Origin: Bradyrhizobium sp. URHD0069
GTDB lineage: Bacteria; Pseudomonadota; Alphaproteobacteria; Rhizobiales; Xanthobacteraceae
Assembly: GCF_000701345.1 (NCBI RefSeq)
Contig: NZ_JNIJ01000009.1
Coordinates: 178,718 to 242,717, forward strand
DNA length: 64,000 nucleotides
Reading direction: 5' to 3'
Position 1 is the stretch's first letter; each line of letters starts with the position of its first letter. Below are positions 27,457-36,155 of this stretch, in pieces. The notes beneath the pieces were generated by a model. It saw only the letters and a list, made by a program, of their open reading frames with translations. It ran no database searches and had not been told where the DNA came from. A program made the position numbers and the translations under genes.

Positions 27457-29859
27457 TCACTTGGCGGCCACGTCCGCGTGTCTGCCATCTTCCAGGGCTT
27501 CGGCAATCGCGTCGTCAACACGATCGAGCCAGATGAATTCCAGCTTGTCGCGGGCACCTTGCGGGATTTCATCGAAGTCGCGCCGGTTGCGTGCGGGCAG
27601 CATCACCCTGGCGAGGCCGGCAGCGGCGGCGGCGACGACTTTTTCCTTGATGCCGCCGACGGGCAGCACGAGACCCCGCAGTGATATTTCGCCGGTCATC
27701 GCTGTGTCGCTTCTCACCGTGCGGTTGGTGAGCAGGGAGGCAAGCGCCGTGAACATCGCGACGCCCGCGCTCGGGCCGTCTTTCGGCGTGGCGCCGGCGG
27801 GAACATGGACGTGGATGTCGCTCTTTTCGAATAGCGAGGGCTCGATTCCGAGTTGCGAGGCGCGACTTTTCGCCAGCGTCAGCGCCGCCTGTGCGCTCTC
27901 ACGCATCACGTCGCCGAGTTGACCGGTAAGGATCAATGCTCCTTTTCCGGGGACGCGGGTCGCCTCGATAAAGAGAATGTCGCCGCCGACCGGCGTCCAC
28001 GCCAGTCCGGTCGCGACACCAGGAACACTGGTGCGCATGGCGATCTCACCTTCGAAACGCGGCGGGCCGAGAACGGCGGTGAGGTCCTTTACGGTGAGGG
28101 TAACCTTGTTCGAGCTGCCTTCGGCGATCTGCACGGCAGCACGACGCAATGCCCTGCCAATTTCCCGCTCAAGGGAACGCACGCCAGCTTCGCGGGTGTA
28201 GCCCCTGATGATGAGTCTGAGCGCTTCGACCTCAATCTCGGCCTGCTCCGGTTTCAAACCGTTTGCCTCAAGCTGACGGCGAACCAGATAACGCCGCGCA
28301 ATCTCAAGCTTTTCATCCTCCGTGTAACCCGGCAGGCTTATGATCTCCATGCGGTCCTGCAATGGTCCAGGAACCGTGTCCAGCATGTTGGCGGTTGCGA
28401 TGAATACGACGTGCGAAAGATCGAATGGCACTCCGAGGTAGTTGTCGCGAAACGTCGAGTTCTGCTCCGGATCGAGGACTTCCAGCATCGCGGCCGACGG
28501 ATCGCCCTGAATGCCGCGTCCCATCTTGTCGATCTCGTCGAACATCATGACGCAATTGCGCGATCCCGCTTTCTTGATGGCCTGAATGATGTTGCCGGGC
28601 AGCGCGCCGATATAGGTCCGCCGGTGGCCTCGGATCTCTGCCTCATCATGAACGCCGCCCAGGCTGACGCGGACAAATGGCCGATCCATCGCGCGCGCGA
28701 TGGACTGCCCGAGCGACGTCTTGCCGACGCCGGGCGGGCCAACGAAGCAGAGGATCGGTGCTTTGCCCTGTGGCGCTAATTTTCGCACGGCCAGATATTC
28801 GACAATCCGGCTTTTGATCTTCTCCAGGCCGAAATGATCTTCGTCGAGAATGCGGCGCGCCTCCGGGATATCGATGGTTTTTTCGGGCGGCAGACTCCAA
28901 GGCAGATCGATCAACCAATCGAGGTAGCTGCGGACCATGCCTGCTTCGGCAGCCGCCTCCGGCATTCGCTCGTAGCGACGCACTTCCTTGCGCGCCTGGC
29001 TTTCCGCCTCAGGCGGCATCTGGGCCTTTGCAATAGCCTCATTCAGCTCCGCGACCTCCTGCGCCTTTCCGTCGCCCTCTCCCAACTGGCGCTGAATGGT
29101 CGCCATCTGCTCGCGAAGGATTGCTTCGCGCTGGCGCTCATCGAATGCGGCTCTGGTCTTCTGGCCGATCTCATTTGTCAGCCGAAGAACTTCCAGCCGC
29201 TCCGCCAGATGAGCCGACACCTTCTCCATTCTTAATGAGAGGTCGATTGTCTCTAAGATCTCCTGCTTCTCCTGCGGCTTGATGTCCATATAGGACGTCG
29301 CGAGATCGGCAAGAGCCGCTGGCGAAGTGGTTGCCTCAAACGCGGCAATGAGCTCCGGCGGCGTCTGAGGAAGCAATTGAATCGCCTCGATAGCCTGTCT
29401 CCGCAAATTCAGGAATCGCGCCTCGATCTCGGGCGAACTTGTCGTGGGCTCCGGAATATGCAGAACCCGAGCCGCTAGAAATGGCGTGCCGGGAAGGTAG
29501 TCGAGAACGCGGGCGCGCTGAACGCCCTGGCAGATGATGTGATGCGTTTCATCCGGGCCGGTAATGTAACGCACGATGTTGGCGATGGTACAAATCCGAT
29601 AAAGGTCGTCGCGACCCGGATCCTCCACCTCGGCGTTTCGCTGCAGCAAAATCCCGATCGAGCGTTGCTCGCGCAACGCCTGTTGTGCTGCGGCGATCGA
29701 TTTCGGCCGCGCTACGGTAATGGGAGCCACAACCCCCGGAAACAGCACGGTATTGCGAACCGGGACGATGATCAGCGCATCCTTGGGGATAGGGACAGAC
29801 TCTGTTGGAGCGCCGGCGTGGGAGGAAACTGAAGCGGGTGGTTCGCTGATTGCTGACAT
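27457..29859 (-). CDS. lon: ATP-dependent Lon protease
   Basis: 800 residues from ATG 29859 with GAGGG before it; a GTG at 29871 that overlaps the hsp20 stop is the alternative. Order: N-terminal substrate domain (VPVRNTVLFPG), coiled coil around 190-260, AAA+ module with Walker A GPPGVGKT at about 374 and Walker B MFDEIDKMG, then the protease domain. The catalytic Ser is in KDGPSAGVAMF (about 697) and the Lys in GGIKEKVVAAAAAG (about 740). It degrades misfolded and regulatory proteins. Being the distal gene of an hsp20 operon suggests a stress-specific second Lon. Confidence 0.93.
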   Translation of the reverse strand: MSAISEPPASVSSHAGAPTESVPIPKDALIIVPVRNTVLFPGVVAPITVARPKSIAAAQQALREQRSIGILLQRNAEVEDPGRDDLYRICTIANIVRYITGPDETHHIICQGVQRARVLDYLPGTPFLAARVLHIPEPTTSSPEIEARFLNLRRQAIEAIQLLPQTPPELIAAFEATTSPAALADLATSYMDIKPQEKQEILETIDLSLRMEKVSAHLAERLEVLRLTNEIGQKTRAAFDERQREAILREQMATIQRQLGEGDGKAQEVAELNEAIAKAQMPPEAESQARKEVRRYERMPEAAAEAGMVRSYLDWLIDLPWSLPPEKTIDIPEARRILDEDHFGLEKIKSRIVEYLAVRKLAPQGKAPILCFVGPPGVGKTSLGQSIARAMDRPFVRVSLGGVHDEAEIRGHRRTYIGALPGNIIQAIKKAGSRNCVMMFDEIDKMGRGIQGDPSAAMLEVLDPEQNSTFRDNYLGVPFDLSHVVFIATANMLDTVPGPLQDRMEIISLPGYTEDEKLEIARRYLVRRQLEANGLKPEQAEIEVEALRLIIRGYTREAGVRSLEREIGRALRRAAVQIAEGSSNKVTLTVKDLTAVLGPPRFEGEIAMRTSVPGVATGLAWTPVGGDILFIEATRVPGKGALILTGQLGDVMRESAQAALTLAKSRASQLGIEPSLFEKSDIHVHVPAGATPKDGPSAGVAMFTALASLLTNRTVRSDTAMTGEISLRGLVLPVGGIKEKVVAAAAAGLARVMLPARNRRDFDEIPQGARDKLEFIWLDRVDDAIAEALEDGRHADVAAK

Positions 29860-29867
29860 GGCAACCC

Positions 29868-30275
29868 TCACGCGGATTTTGACAGGCGCAGCCCAACGCA
29901 GCCATTAAACGCGAAGCGGCTGACAACATAACGCCCCGTGGGCAGGAGGATGCGACGTTCGAACCGGCCTTGTGGGAGCTCAAGCCGGTGAATCCGGGCA
30001 TCTTGTAGCTCGGCAGGCAGCACACGGCGTCCGCTGATGATGAGCATTCCATCTTCGATCGCGGCTTCGACCTGATCAGGGTCGACGCCGGGCAGGGCTA
30101 CGAAAATGAGCACCTCGCGCTCGGTCTCCAGCACGTCGATAGGTGGCTCCCAACTGGGCTCTCGCGAGCTAGCCGTCGGTTGCAAGCTGAAAAACTGCCG
30201 GTGCAACCGTTCGGCGCGTGCAAGCGAGTCGATCGCCTCGGACAACATCCAATTGACGGGATCTTTTCTTGACAT
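29868..30275 (-). CDS. Hsp20/alpha-crystallin small heat shock protein
   Basis: 135 residues from ATG 30275; the longer frame to 30323 is less likely. The alpha-crystallin core includes WEPPIDVLETEREVLIFVALPGVDPDQVEAAIEDGMLIISGRR-like strands and ends RFERRILLPTG. The C-terminal extension is short and lacks an IXI motif, so assembly into large oligomers may be reduced. It is the first gene of an operon with lon (GTGA overlap), pairing a holdase with a protease. Confidence 0.88.
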   Translation of the reverse strand: MSRKDPVNWMLSEAIDSLARAERLHRQFFSLQPTASSREPSWEPPIDVLETEREVLIFVALPGVDPDQVEAAIEDGMLIISGRRVLPAELQDARIHRLELPQGRFERRILLPTGRYVVSRFAFNGCVGLRLSKSA

Positions 30276-30427
30276 GTGCTGTCTCGCGTTTGCTGAATTT
30301 TGAAACGGCCGGCTTCGCGCCACCCGGGGCGCGAATGCAAGAGCATCTCTCTGCGATCACCGGCATATTTCTACCCTTGCGCTATCCCGTCAATCAGGGC
30401 CAACGCGGACGGATGCGGCCGGCATGA

Positions 30428-30910
30428 CTAGGATGTGGCGGAGTCACCTACCGGCATTCGCGCGATGATGCCGGCCGCGATTTGCATCGTAGCGCCGATC
30501 GCCCAGCCGAAACCGATCAGGATGGCAGTGCTCGCGCGGGCCGTCTCATCCATGACAATGCTGGAGACGGAGACAACCGTCGCCACCGCAGCGAGGAAAG
30601 TACCGGCAGCGCTGAGAAGTTCCACGACATCCGCTCTGGAACCAAGTCCGTGTCGCCGAGGAAGGCGCAACCGGTGATCCGGAGGAGCAGGGGGCAAATC
30701 AATTCCCAGATAGAAGCCGGCGGCTCCGTAAAGCATCATGGCCAAGACAGCCACAGCTGAACCAATTAGGTCGATGTCGGCCCTTGCGATATATGCGGCA
30801 ACGAACAGTCCGCACGAGCCCCCAGTCAGGGCCAGCCCAATCCGTTCAAGCACATGCGCCCATCGGCTGATGGTGGAGCGGGTGTTCCATGCATCGGTAC
30901 GCTTGACCAT
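30428..30910 (-). CDS. Small multi-helix membrane protein, unknown function
   Basis: 160 residues from ATG 30910 (GTG 30979 possible but without a ribosome site). Four hydrophobic segments are visible: GLALTGGSCGLFVAAYI, LIGSAVAVLAMMLYGAAGFYL, LLSAAGTFLAAVATVVSV and ILIGFGWAIGATMQIAAGII. A Pro/Arg-rich loop (PPAPPDHRLRLPRRHG) separates the pairs. I do not recognise a family. It sits in the hsp20-lon strand order, 152 bases upstream of hsp20. Confidence 0.6.
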   Translation of the reverse strand: MVKRTDAWNTRSTISRWAHVLERIGLALTGGSCGLFVAAYIARADIDLIGSAVAVLAMMLYGAAGFYLGIDLPPAPPDHRLRLPRRHGLGSRADVVELLSAAGTFLAAVATVVSVSSIVMDETARASTAILIGFGWAIGATMQIAAGIIARMPVGDSATS

Positions 30911-31065
30911 CGGGTTAGCGTACCAACATAACGGGTCAACGCTATTGACAAGGATCAAGTTGGCCCGGCTGCTCGTCACATGATCGTAAGTCGGTCATTT
31001 CACTTTGGACTGTTGTAGATACTTCGTTCGCCCCCATTTTGAGTTGAGATGCGGGAGTCGCCGCC

Positions 31066-33108
31066 ATGGAATCTCCGGCGTCGAAGGAAAGTCGTTTCGG
31101 GGAGCCGATACCGTTCGCTTCGCTCCGTGCCGAGATGGTCGAGCTGGATATCATCGCGCGCGGCGTGCGCGATGAACTCGTCCTGAACGCCATGCGCAAG
31201 GTGCCGCGCGAACTGTTCCTGCCGAAGAACCTTCACGAGTTCGCTTACGAGGATACGCCGCTCCCGATCGACGGGGACCAGACGATTTCGCAGCCCTACA
31301 TCGTTGCCTTCATGGCGGAAGCCTTGATGCTCAAGGGCGACGAGAAAGTCCTCGAGATCGGCGCCGGGTCCGGCTACGCCGCCGCGGTGTTGTCGGTAAT
31401 CGCCGCCGACGTCTACACGGTCGAACGTCTCGGCCAGCTCGCCGATAAGGCGGCTGCGACAGTGGCCGATCTCGGCTACGACAATGTTCATGTCCTGCAT
31501 GGCGACGGCACCCGAGGCTGGCCGGAATATGCGCCCTACGACGCCATCGTCGTGGCAGCCGGCGCACCGCAGGTTCCAGAATCCCTTAAGGAGCAGCTGA
31601 AGATTGGAGGCCGGCTGGTGATCCCGGTCGGCGCAGACCAGCACGCCCAGGAACTGGTCCGGGTCACCCGCATCTCGACAAGCGAATATCGCAGCGAAGA
31701 TATCGCAGATGTCCGCTTCGTTCCCTTGATCGGAGAGGAAGGGTGGGACACCGCGAACAAAGAGGGCCGCGCGTATGTTCGCCGGGCGCGGCGGCCGGTT
31801 TCTCCCGATGAGGGGGCGCTGGTCCGGAACCTTCCCGAAGCGGCGGAATTTTTCCCGTCGATCGAGACGGCCGATCTTAATCCACTGATGGAACGTATCG
31901 GTTCAGCGCGCATCGTGCTGCTCGGCGAAGCGACCCACGGCACGTCCGAATTCTACCGGATGCGCGAACACATCACCCGCGACTTGATCGTCAAAAAAGG
32001 CTTTCGCTTTATTGCGATCGAGGCGGATTGGCCGGACGCTGCACGGGTTGATCGTTACGTGCGACATTTCGAGTATTCGCCGTCCGAATGGACCGCCTTT
32101 GCACGGTTTCCCACCTGGATGTGGCGAAACACCGAGGTGCGCGATTTCGTGAGTTGGTTGCGCGAGCACAACGCTATGGTGGAACGGGGCAGGCGTGTCG
32201 CCTTTCACGGGCTTGATCTCTACAGCCTCTATGATTCAATCCGATCCGTTCTGAATTATCTCGACGAAGTCGATCCGGGGTCGGCAAAAGTCGCCCGCGA
32301 ACGCTACGGTTGCCTGACGCCGTGGCAGCGCGATCCCGCGACCTACGGTCATGCCGCGTTGACGGGATCCTTTCCTACTTGCGAATCCGAAGTGATTCGT
32401 ACGCTGACCGATCTCCTGGCAAAACGTCGGGCCTATGCCGAGCGCGACGGCGAGCGGTTCCTCGACGCCGAGCAGAATGCTCGCCTGGTCGCGAATGCTG
32501 AGCGCTATTATCGGATCATGTATTACGGTTCGCGTGCATCGTGGAATTTGCGCGATAGTCACATGTTCGAAACTCTGAGGAACCTGCTGGCGTTCTATGG
32601 CGCGGGCAGTAAGGCTGTGGTGTGGGCGCACAACTCCCATGTCGGTAACGCCGGCGCGACCGAGATGGCTGCCCGCGGCGAGCACAATATCGGTCAGCTC
32701 TGCCGCGAGGAGTTCGGTGATCAGGCGTATCTGGTCGGCTTTGGCACCCATAGCGGGACCGTTGCCGCGGCATCCGTATGGGATGGTCCGATGGAAGTCA
32801 AAAGCGTCCGGCCATCGCTTCCCAACAGCTATGAGCAGGTATGCCACGCGACCGGGCTTTCGCGTTTCATGCTGGGTCTGCGCGGCCGCGGTGATTTATG
32901 CGGTCCAAAAGGTCTCGGCAAGGAACGACTTGAGCGAGCGATCGGCGTGATCTACCGGCCCGAAACCGAGATGGCGAGCCACTATTTCCGGGCCAACCTG
33001 CCGCAGCAGTTCGACGAATATATCTGGTTCGACGATACCCACGCGGTGACACCGCTGGATACGTCCGAAGCCAGCGGACTTCCGGATACCTATCCGTTCG
33101 GGGTTTGA
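31066..33108 (+). CDS. Fusion of protein-L-isoaspartate methyltransferase and erythromycin esterase domains
   Basis: 680 residues. Residues 1-225 are a PCMT-type methyltransferase: LPKNLHEFAYEDTPLPI, the SAM-binding VLEIGAGSGYAAAVL and DAIVVAAGAPQVPESL. Residues about 260-670 are an erythromycin-esterase-family domain with the catalytic GEATHGTSEFYRMRE, IAIEADWPDA and WAHNSHVG motifs. PCMT repairs damaged Asp/Asn in proteins. The esterase half has Glu and His residues for hydrolysis, but its substrate is unknown. The divergent hsp20-lon group supports a protein-damage response. Confidence 0.88.
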   Translation: MESPASKESRFGEPIPFASLRAEMVELDIIARGVRDELVLNAMRKVPRELFLPKNLHEFAYEDTPLPIDGDQTISQPYIVAFMAEALMLKGDEKVLEIGAGSGYAAAVLSVIAADVYTVERLGQLADKAAATVADLGYDNVHVLHGDGTRGWPEYAPYDAIVVAAGAPQVPESLKEQLKIGGRLVIPVGADQHAQELVRVTRISTSEYRSEDIADVRFVPLIGEEGWDTANKEGRAYVRRARRPVSPDEGALVRNLPEAAEFFPSIETADLNPLMERIGSARIVLLGEATHGTSEFYRMREHITRDLIVKKGFRFIAIEADWPDAARVDRYVRHFEYSPSEWTAFARFPTWMWRNTEVRDFVSWLREHNAMVERGRRVAFHGLDLYSLYDSIRSVLNYLDEVDPGSAKVARERYGCLTPWQRDPATYGHAALTGSFPTCESEVIRTLTDLLAKRRAYAERDGERFLDAEQNARLVANAERYYRIMYYGSRASWNLRDSHMFETLRNLLAFYGAGSKAVVWAHNSHVGNAGATEMAARGEHNIGQLCREEFGDQAYLVGFGTHSGTVAAASVWDGPMEVKSVRPSLPNSYEQVCHATGLSRFMLGLRGRGDLCGPKGLGKERLERAIGVIYRPETEMASHYFRANLPQQFDEYIWFDDTHAVTPLDTSEASGLPDTYPFGV

Positions 33109-33168
33109 TGCAAAAGGAAGCGCAGATGCGGCGTTGCAACTCAAGAGCAGATCTACGCGAACCAAACG

Positions 33169-33378
33169 GTGGGAGGCAAATTGCGATACTCCAGTGCAAA
33201 GAATGGTTCTGAAACGGCGCCTCCGCGAAACCGCCGTAACTCCCCTTCGGAGCAGACCGACGAAGCGCCGGGCCTGATCGAGAACGAGCAGGTCGAGGTC
33301 GAGCGCGAAATTCCCGCTGATGAAAATCAGGCGATCGAGCGCATCGAGCCGCCCGATCCACCCGTGTTCGAGGAATAA
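33169..33378 (+). CDS. Possible small acidic protein
   Basis: 69 codons from a GTG with GTGGGAGG-like purines around it. The C-terminal half is strongly acidic (ENEQVEVEREIPADENQAIERIEPPDPP), disordered-looking, and not typical of frame shadow. No family recognised. It lies between the fusion gene and the MFS gene on the same strand. Confidence 0.35.
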   Translation: MGGKLRYSSAKNGSETAPPRNRRNSPSEQTDEAPGLIENEQVEVEREIPADENQAIERIEPPDPPVFEE

Positions 33379-33555
33379 GGGCGCCTTCGAACGGGCGACT
33401 GTCGCAGAGCGCGTCGCCATTCCGGCATGGGCAGCACGCCGGCGCCCATCGTCGTTGACACAAGCAATATCAACGCTGTATCCACGTTTAAGGAAGCGCG
33501 GGGAAATCGTTTTCCGGAATAAGTAGCCGGAATAAATAATAAGAAACAGGGCAGG

Positions 33556-34845
33556 GTGGAACGCGATGAACCGCGGCATCGAATTTTGAGCGAGCCCGCG
33601 CGGGCTTCTGCGCTCGCTCCCTTCCGCATCCGGAATTACCGTTTCCAGTGGCCGGCCGATTTGCTCACCTCCTGGGCTTTCGAAATGGAGACGCTCATTC
33701 TCGGCTGGTATGTACTGGTCGAGACCGGATCGGTGCTGCTGCTGACGTTGTTTGCCTCGCTCTCTTACATTGGGACGCTGATTGCGCCGATGTTGGGCGT
33801 GGTCGGCGACCGCATCGGTCACCGCGACCTGCTCGCCATGATGCGTGCGACCTACGCGGTGCTGTCGGGCACGTTGATGGCGCTGGCACTGACGGGTTAT
33901 TTGAGCCCGCTCTATGTCCTCATCATCGTCGCGATCATGGGTCTGGTTCGGCTGTCGGATATTGGTGTGCGCGGCGCACTGGTCGCCACCATCATGCCGC
34001 ATGATCAATTGATCGGCGCGATCAGCGTTTCCAGAACCACGATGGACACTGCGCGCATTGCGGGTGCGCTGAGCGGCGTGGGCTTGTTCGCAGCGCTCGG
34101 CATGGGGCCTGCGTATGTAGCGATCGTCAGCCTCTACATCGCAAGTACGCTGCTGACCCTCTGCGTCGTGGCGCCGTCGAAACCGCATCCCATCGATGAA
34201 GCAGCCGATAGCGTGCTGGGGCGCTCATCCATGCGCGACTTGAAGGAAGGCATGGCCTATGTCTGGACCACGCCGCGCATGCGCGCTGCGATCTGGATCG
34301 CGTTTCTCGCCAATCTCACCGCATATCCCTTATCCAACGGATTGCTGCCCTATATCGCACGCGAGATCTACGGTACCAACCAGGCCGGACTTGGATATCT
34401 GTCGGCGAGTTTCGCGATCGGCTCGCTGGTCGGCTCAATCCTCCTGAGCCTGATTGGCGGCATCCGCGTAGCGCGGCTCATGATCGCATCGACTGTCGTG
34501 TGGTACGCGACCCTTCTGGTATTTGCGCAAATGCAAAGCGTGCCGTCCGCCATTGCCTGCCTGATGCTGGCCGGGTTCTCGCAAAGCCTGGCGATGATTT
34601 CGATCGCCGTGATCCTGATGCGGACGGCGAGCGAGCATTTCCGCGGCCGGGTGATGGGCGTTCGCATGCTCGCGATCTACAGCCTGCCGCTCGGCCTGCT
34701 GGCGGCCGGCAGCCTGATCGGCGAGATCGGCTTTGCGGCCACCGGCACGCTCTACGCGGCCACCGGTCTCGCGCTGATGCTGGCGATCGTGCTGCACTGG
34801 CGCGCGGATCTATGGCATCTGCACGCGCCGGCGAACGCCAAGTAA
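33556..34845 (+). CDS. Major facilitator superfamily transporter (EntS/MFS_3-like)
   Basis: 429 residues from a GTG at 33556 after a weak AGGGCAGG. There are about twelve helices, with the MFS loop GVVGDRIGHRDLLAMMRA between helices 2 and 3 and the repeated FRGRVMGVRMLAIYSLPLG in the second half. The type resembles the EntS/DUF894 exporters of siderophores and drugs. No siderophore genes are next to it, so the substrate is unassigned. Confidence 0.87.
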   Translation: MERDEPRHRILSEPARASALAPFRIRNYRFQWPADLLTSWAFEMETLILGWYVLVETGSVLLLTLFASLSYIGTLIAPMLGVVGDRIGHRDLLAMMRATYAVLSGTLMALALTGYLSPLYVLIIVAIMGLVRLSDIGVRGALVATIMPHDQLIGAISVSRTTMDTARIAGALSGVGLFAALGMGPAYVAIVSLYIASTLLTLCVVAPSKPHPIDEAADSVLGRSSMRDLKEGMAYVWTTPRMRAAIWIAFLANLTAYPLSNGLLPYIAREIYGTNQAGLGYLSASFAIGSLVGSILLSLIGGIRVARLMIASTVVWYATLLVFAQMQSVPSAIACLMLAGFSQSLAMISIAVILMRTASEHFRGRVMGVRMLAIYSLPLGLLAAGSLIGEIGFAATGTLYAATGLALMLAIVLHWRADLWHLHAPANAK

Positions 34846-35003
34846 GGACGGGCGTCATCCCTATTCGCGATGGTCAGCGCCAGATTGGCGAGAAATGCCG
34901 CTGGTCTCGCCTACGACGCCCTGATCGAAATCGACCTCGTTGGTCGGAGGCCGCCAGATCGAATTAAGTTCGCGATTATGAGAGTTGCATCTCGGAGAGG
35001 CCC

Positions 35004-35183
35004 ATGGACAAGCAAGTAGAAGAAGCCGTGAGAAGAGCGTCTGAGGCCGCTGACACGACCGGCACTCTCACGTTCGAGAAGCTCAACGCCCTTCTTCCGA
35101 ACCCTACGTTCACGACCGAGCAGGTTGAAACCCTTCTCAACCGGCTGTCCGAGCGAGGCATTCACATCGTCGAGGACGGTTGA
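35004..35183 (+). CDS. Free-standing sigma-70 region 1.1-like protein
   Basis: 59 residues with an excellent ribosome site (CGGAGAGG) 4 bases before the ATG. The sequence MDKQVEEAVRRASEAAD, then GTLTFEKLNALLPNPTFTTEQVETLLNRLSERGIHIVED, fits the helix pattern of primary sigma factor region 1.1 (compare the E. coli RpoD stretch around GYLTYAEVND and QIEDIIQMIND). No other sigma regions are present, so it cannot initiate transcription itself. It may mimic region 1.1 in the RNA polymerase cleft. The fold match is from memory and needs a profile search. Confidence 0.75.
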   Translation: MDKQVEEAVRRASEAADTTGTLTFEKLNALLPNPTFTTEQVETLLNRLSERGIHIVEDG

Positions 35184-35229
35184 AACGAGCTAACGCCCCC
35201 GGCAGGCTGCGACGAGCAGCGCGCAAGGA

Positions 35230-35349
35230 GCATCCTCCGGCGGCTTCGGTGATCCAGCGGAGTTCGGCGCTGCCTGCGCCTTTCTGTGCAGCGTGCATGC
35301 GGGCTTCATCACAGGGCAGAACCTGCTGCTCGACGGCGGCGCGCTGTAA
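35230..35349 (+). pseudogene. 3' remnant of a short-chain dehydrogenase gene
   Basis: The frame ending TAA at 35347 reads GFGDPAEFGAACAFLCS then AGFITGQNLLLDGGAL, the conserved C-terminus of FabG-like SDRs. No cofactor or catalytic YxxxK part lies upstream. The region before it belongs to the region 1.1 protein and a short spacer. It is a truncated, non-functional fragment, evidence of a past deletion or rearrangement here. Confidence 0.75.
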
Positions 35350-35660
35350 CCGCGCAACCTGGCGCGATCTTTGCGCTGTCGTGCCCGCGCTTGTCGCGGG
35401 CATCCACTCCCTTGCATCGCGTAACGACGTGAATGACCGGGACAGGCCCGGTCACCGCGCATGTTTAAATTTGGTATCGGCGCTCAAACCCAGAACCTGA
35501 GTCGGGACGATTGTGACATGGCACCCCCGCAGCCACCATATGACTTCTTGCGAAAGCACGTTACGAAAACAGGGGTCATGGGTACGCAGTTGGGTACGCA
35601 CTCCTTTGCGCCCAGATGTAAAATATTGATTTCACAAGATATTTAGTGTTTATCCAATTC
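35350..35660. other. 310-bp region without a supported gene
   Basis: Between the SDR remnant and tRNA-Gln. It contains a repeat-like stretch (35385-35460, CGTGCCCGCGCTTGTCGCGGGC and GACCGGGACAGGCCCGGTCA palindromes) and two near-direct GGGTACGCA copies at about 35581-35600. AT content rises to the right (AAATATTGATTTCACAAGATATT), unlike flanking DNA. No integrase or attachment site can be proven. Confidence 0.4.
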
Positions 35661-35734
35661 TGGCTGGGGAACTAGGATTCGAACCTAGACAAACAGAGTC
35701 AGAGTCTGTTGTGCTACCGTTACACCATTCCCCA
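35661..35734 (-). tRNA. tRNA-Gln (anticodon CUG)
   Basis: The reverse strand folds as a complete cloverleaf. The acceptor stem is TGGGGAA with TTCCCCA, followed by G and an encoded CCA. The anticodon stem ACAGA/TCTGT encloses the loop CTCTGAC with CTG at positions 34-36. The T-arm TAGGTTCGAATCCTA is canonical. It reads CAG codons. Length 74 with CCA. Confidence 0.95.
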
Positions 35735-36155
35735 ATAATTGATCAGCAAATCCAATGACTTACAGGATTATGTTGAACAAGTGCCTGCGACGGGAATTTG
35801 CAGGTCCCGTCAGGCTTGGTGCCGTTCTACTCGCTCGATCCCGATCTTGGCAAGCGCGCGGCGCTGGGCTCTTGCGGAGGAACCATGCGGCGCGGGTCAA
35901 GCATATGCATATATAGCGGTTGGCGCAGGAGCGCGGATGCACAAAGAACTGGATTTTCGTTTTGCCCGCTTGGTGTGCTTCGCATTCGGCGCCGAAGCAG
36001 ACGTTTCCGCCATCGACACCCGCGAATTCAATTCGGCGACGAGTTCATCTCAGTATTCCGCTAACGGCTTCGACGTCTCATGCTGCGGACATCGGCCGCT
36101 GATGCGATCGAACGCGTAAGGCCCGCGGATCTGCCGGTATGCGGTCGATGCCAAG
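35735..36155. other. 420-bp region without a confident gene
   Basis: Spacer between tRNA-Gln and the RND pump. A 126-codon frame on the plus strand spans most of it but has no ribosome site and no recognisable motifs. Its composition (Ser/Arg/Cys-rich) looks non-coding. I see no repeat or RNA gene. Confidence 0.4.

Noticed and set aside
32896..34188. 430-codon minus-strand frame between the fusion gene and MFS
   Set aside because: Antisense to the clear MFS gene; repetitive Arg/Gln/His composition.
35661..35734. Prophage or island attachment site at tRNA-Gln
   Set aside because: No integrase gene and no duplicated tRNA 3' end found in the window.
35739..36119. 126-codon frame after tRNA-Gln
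   Set aside because: No ribosome site, no motifs and non-coding-like composition.
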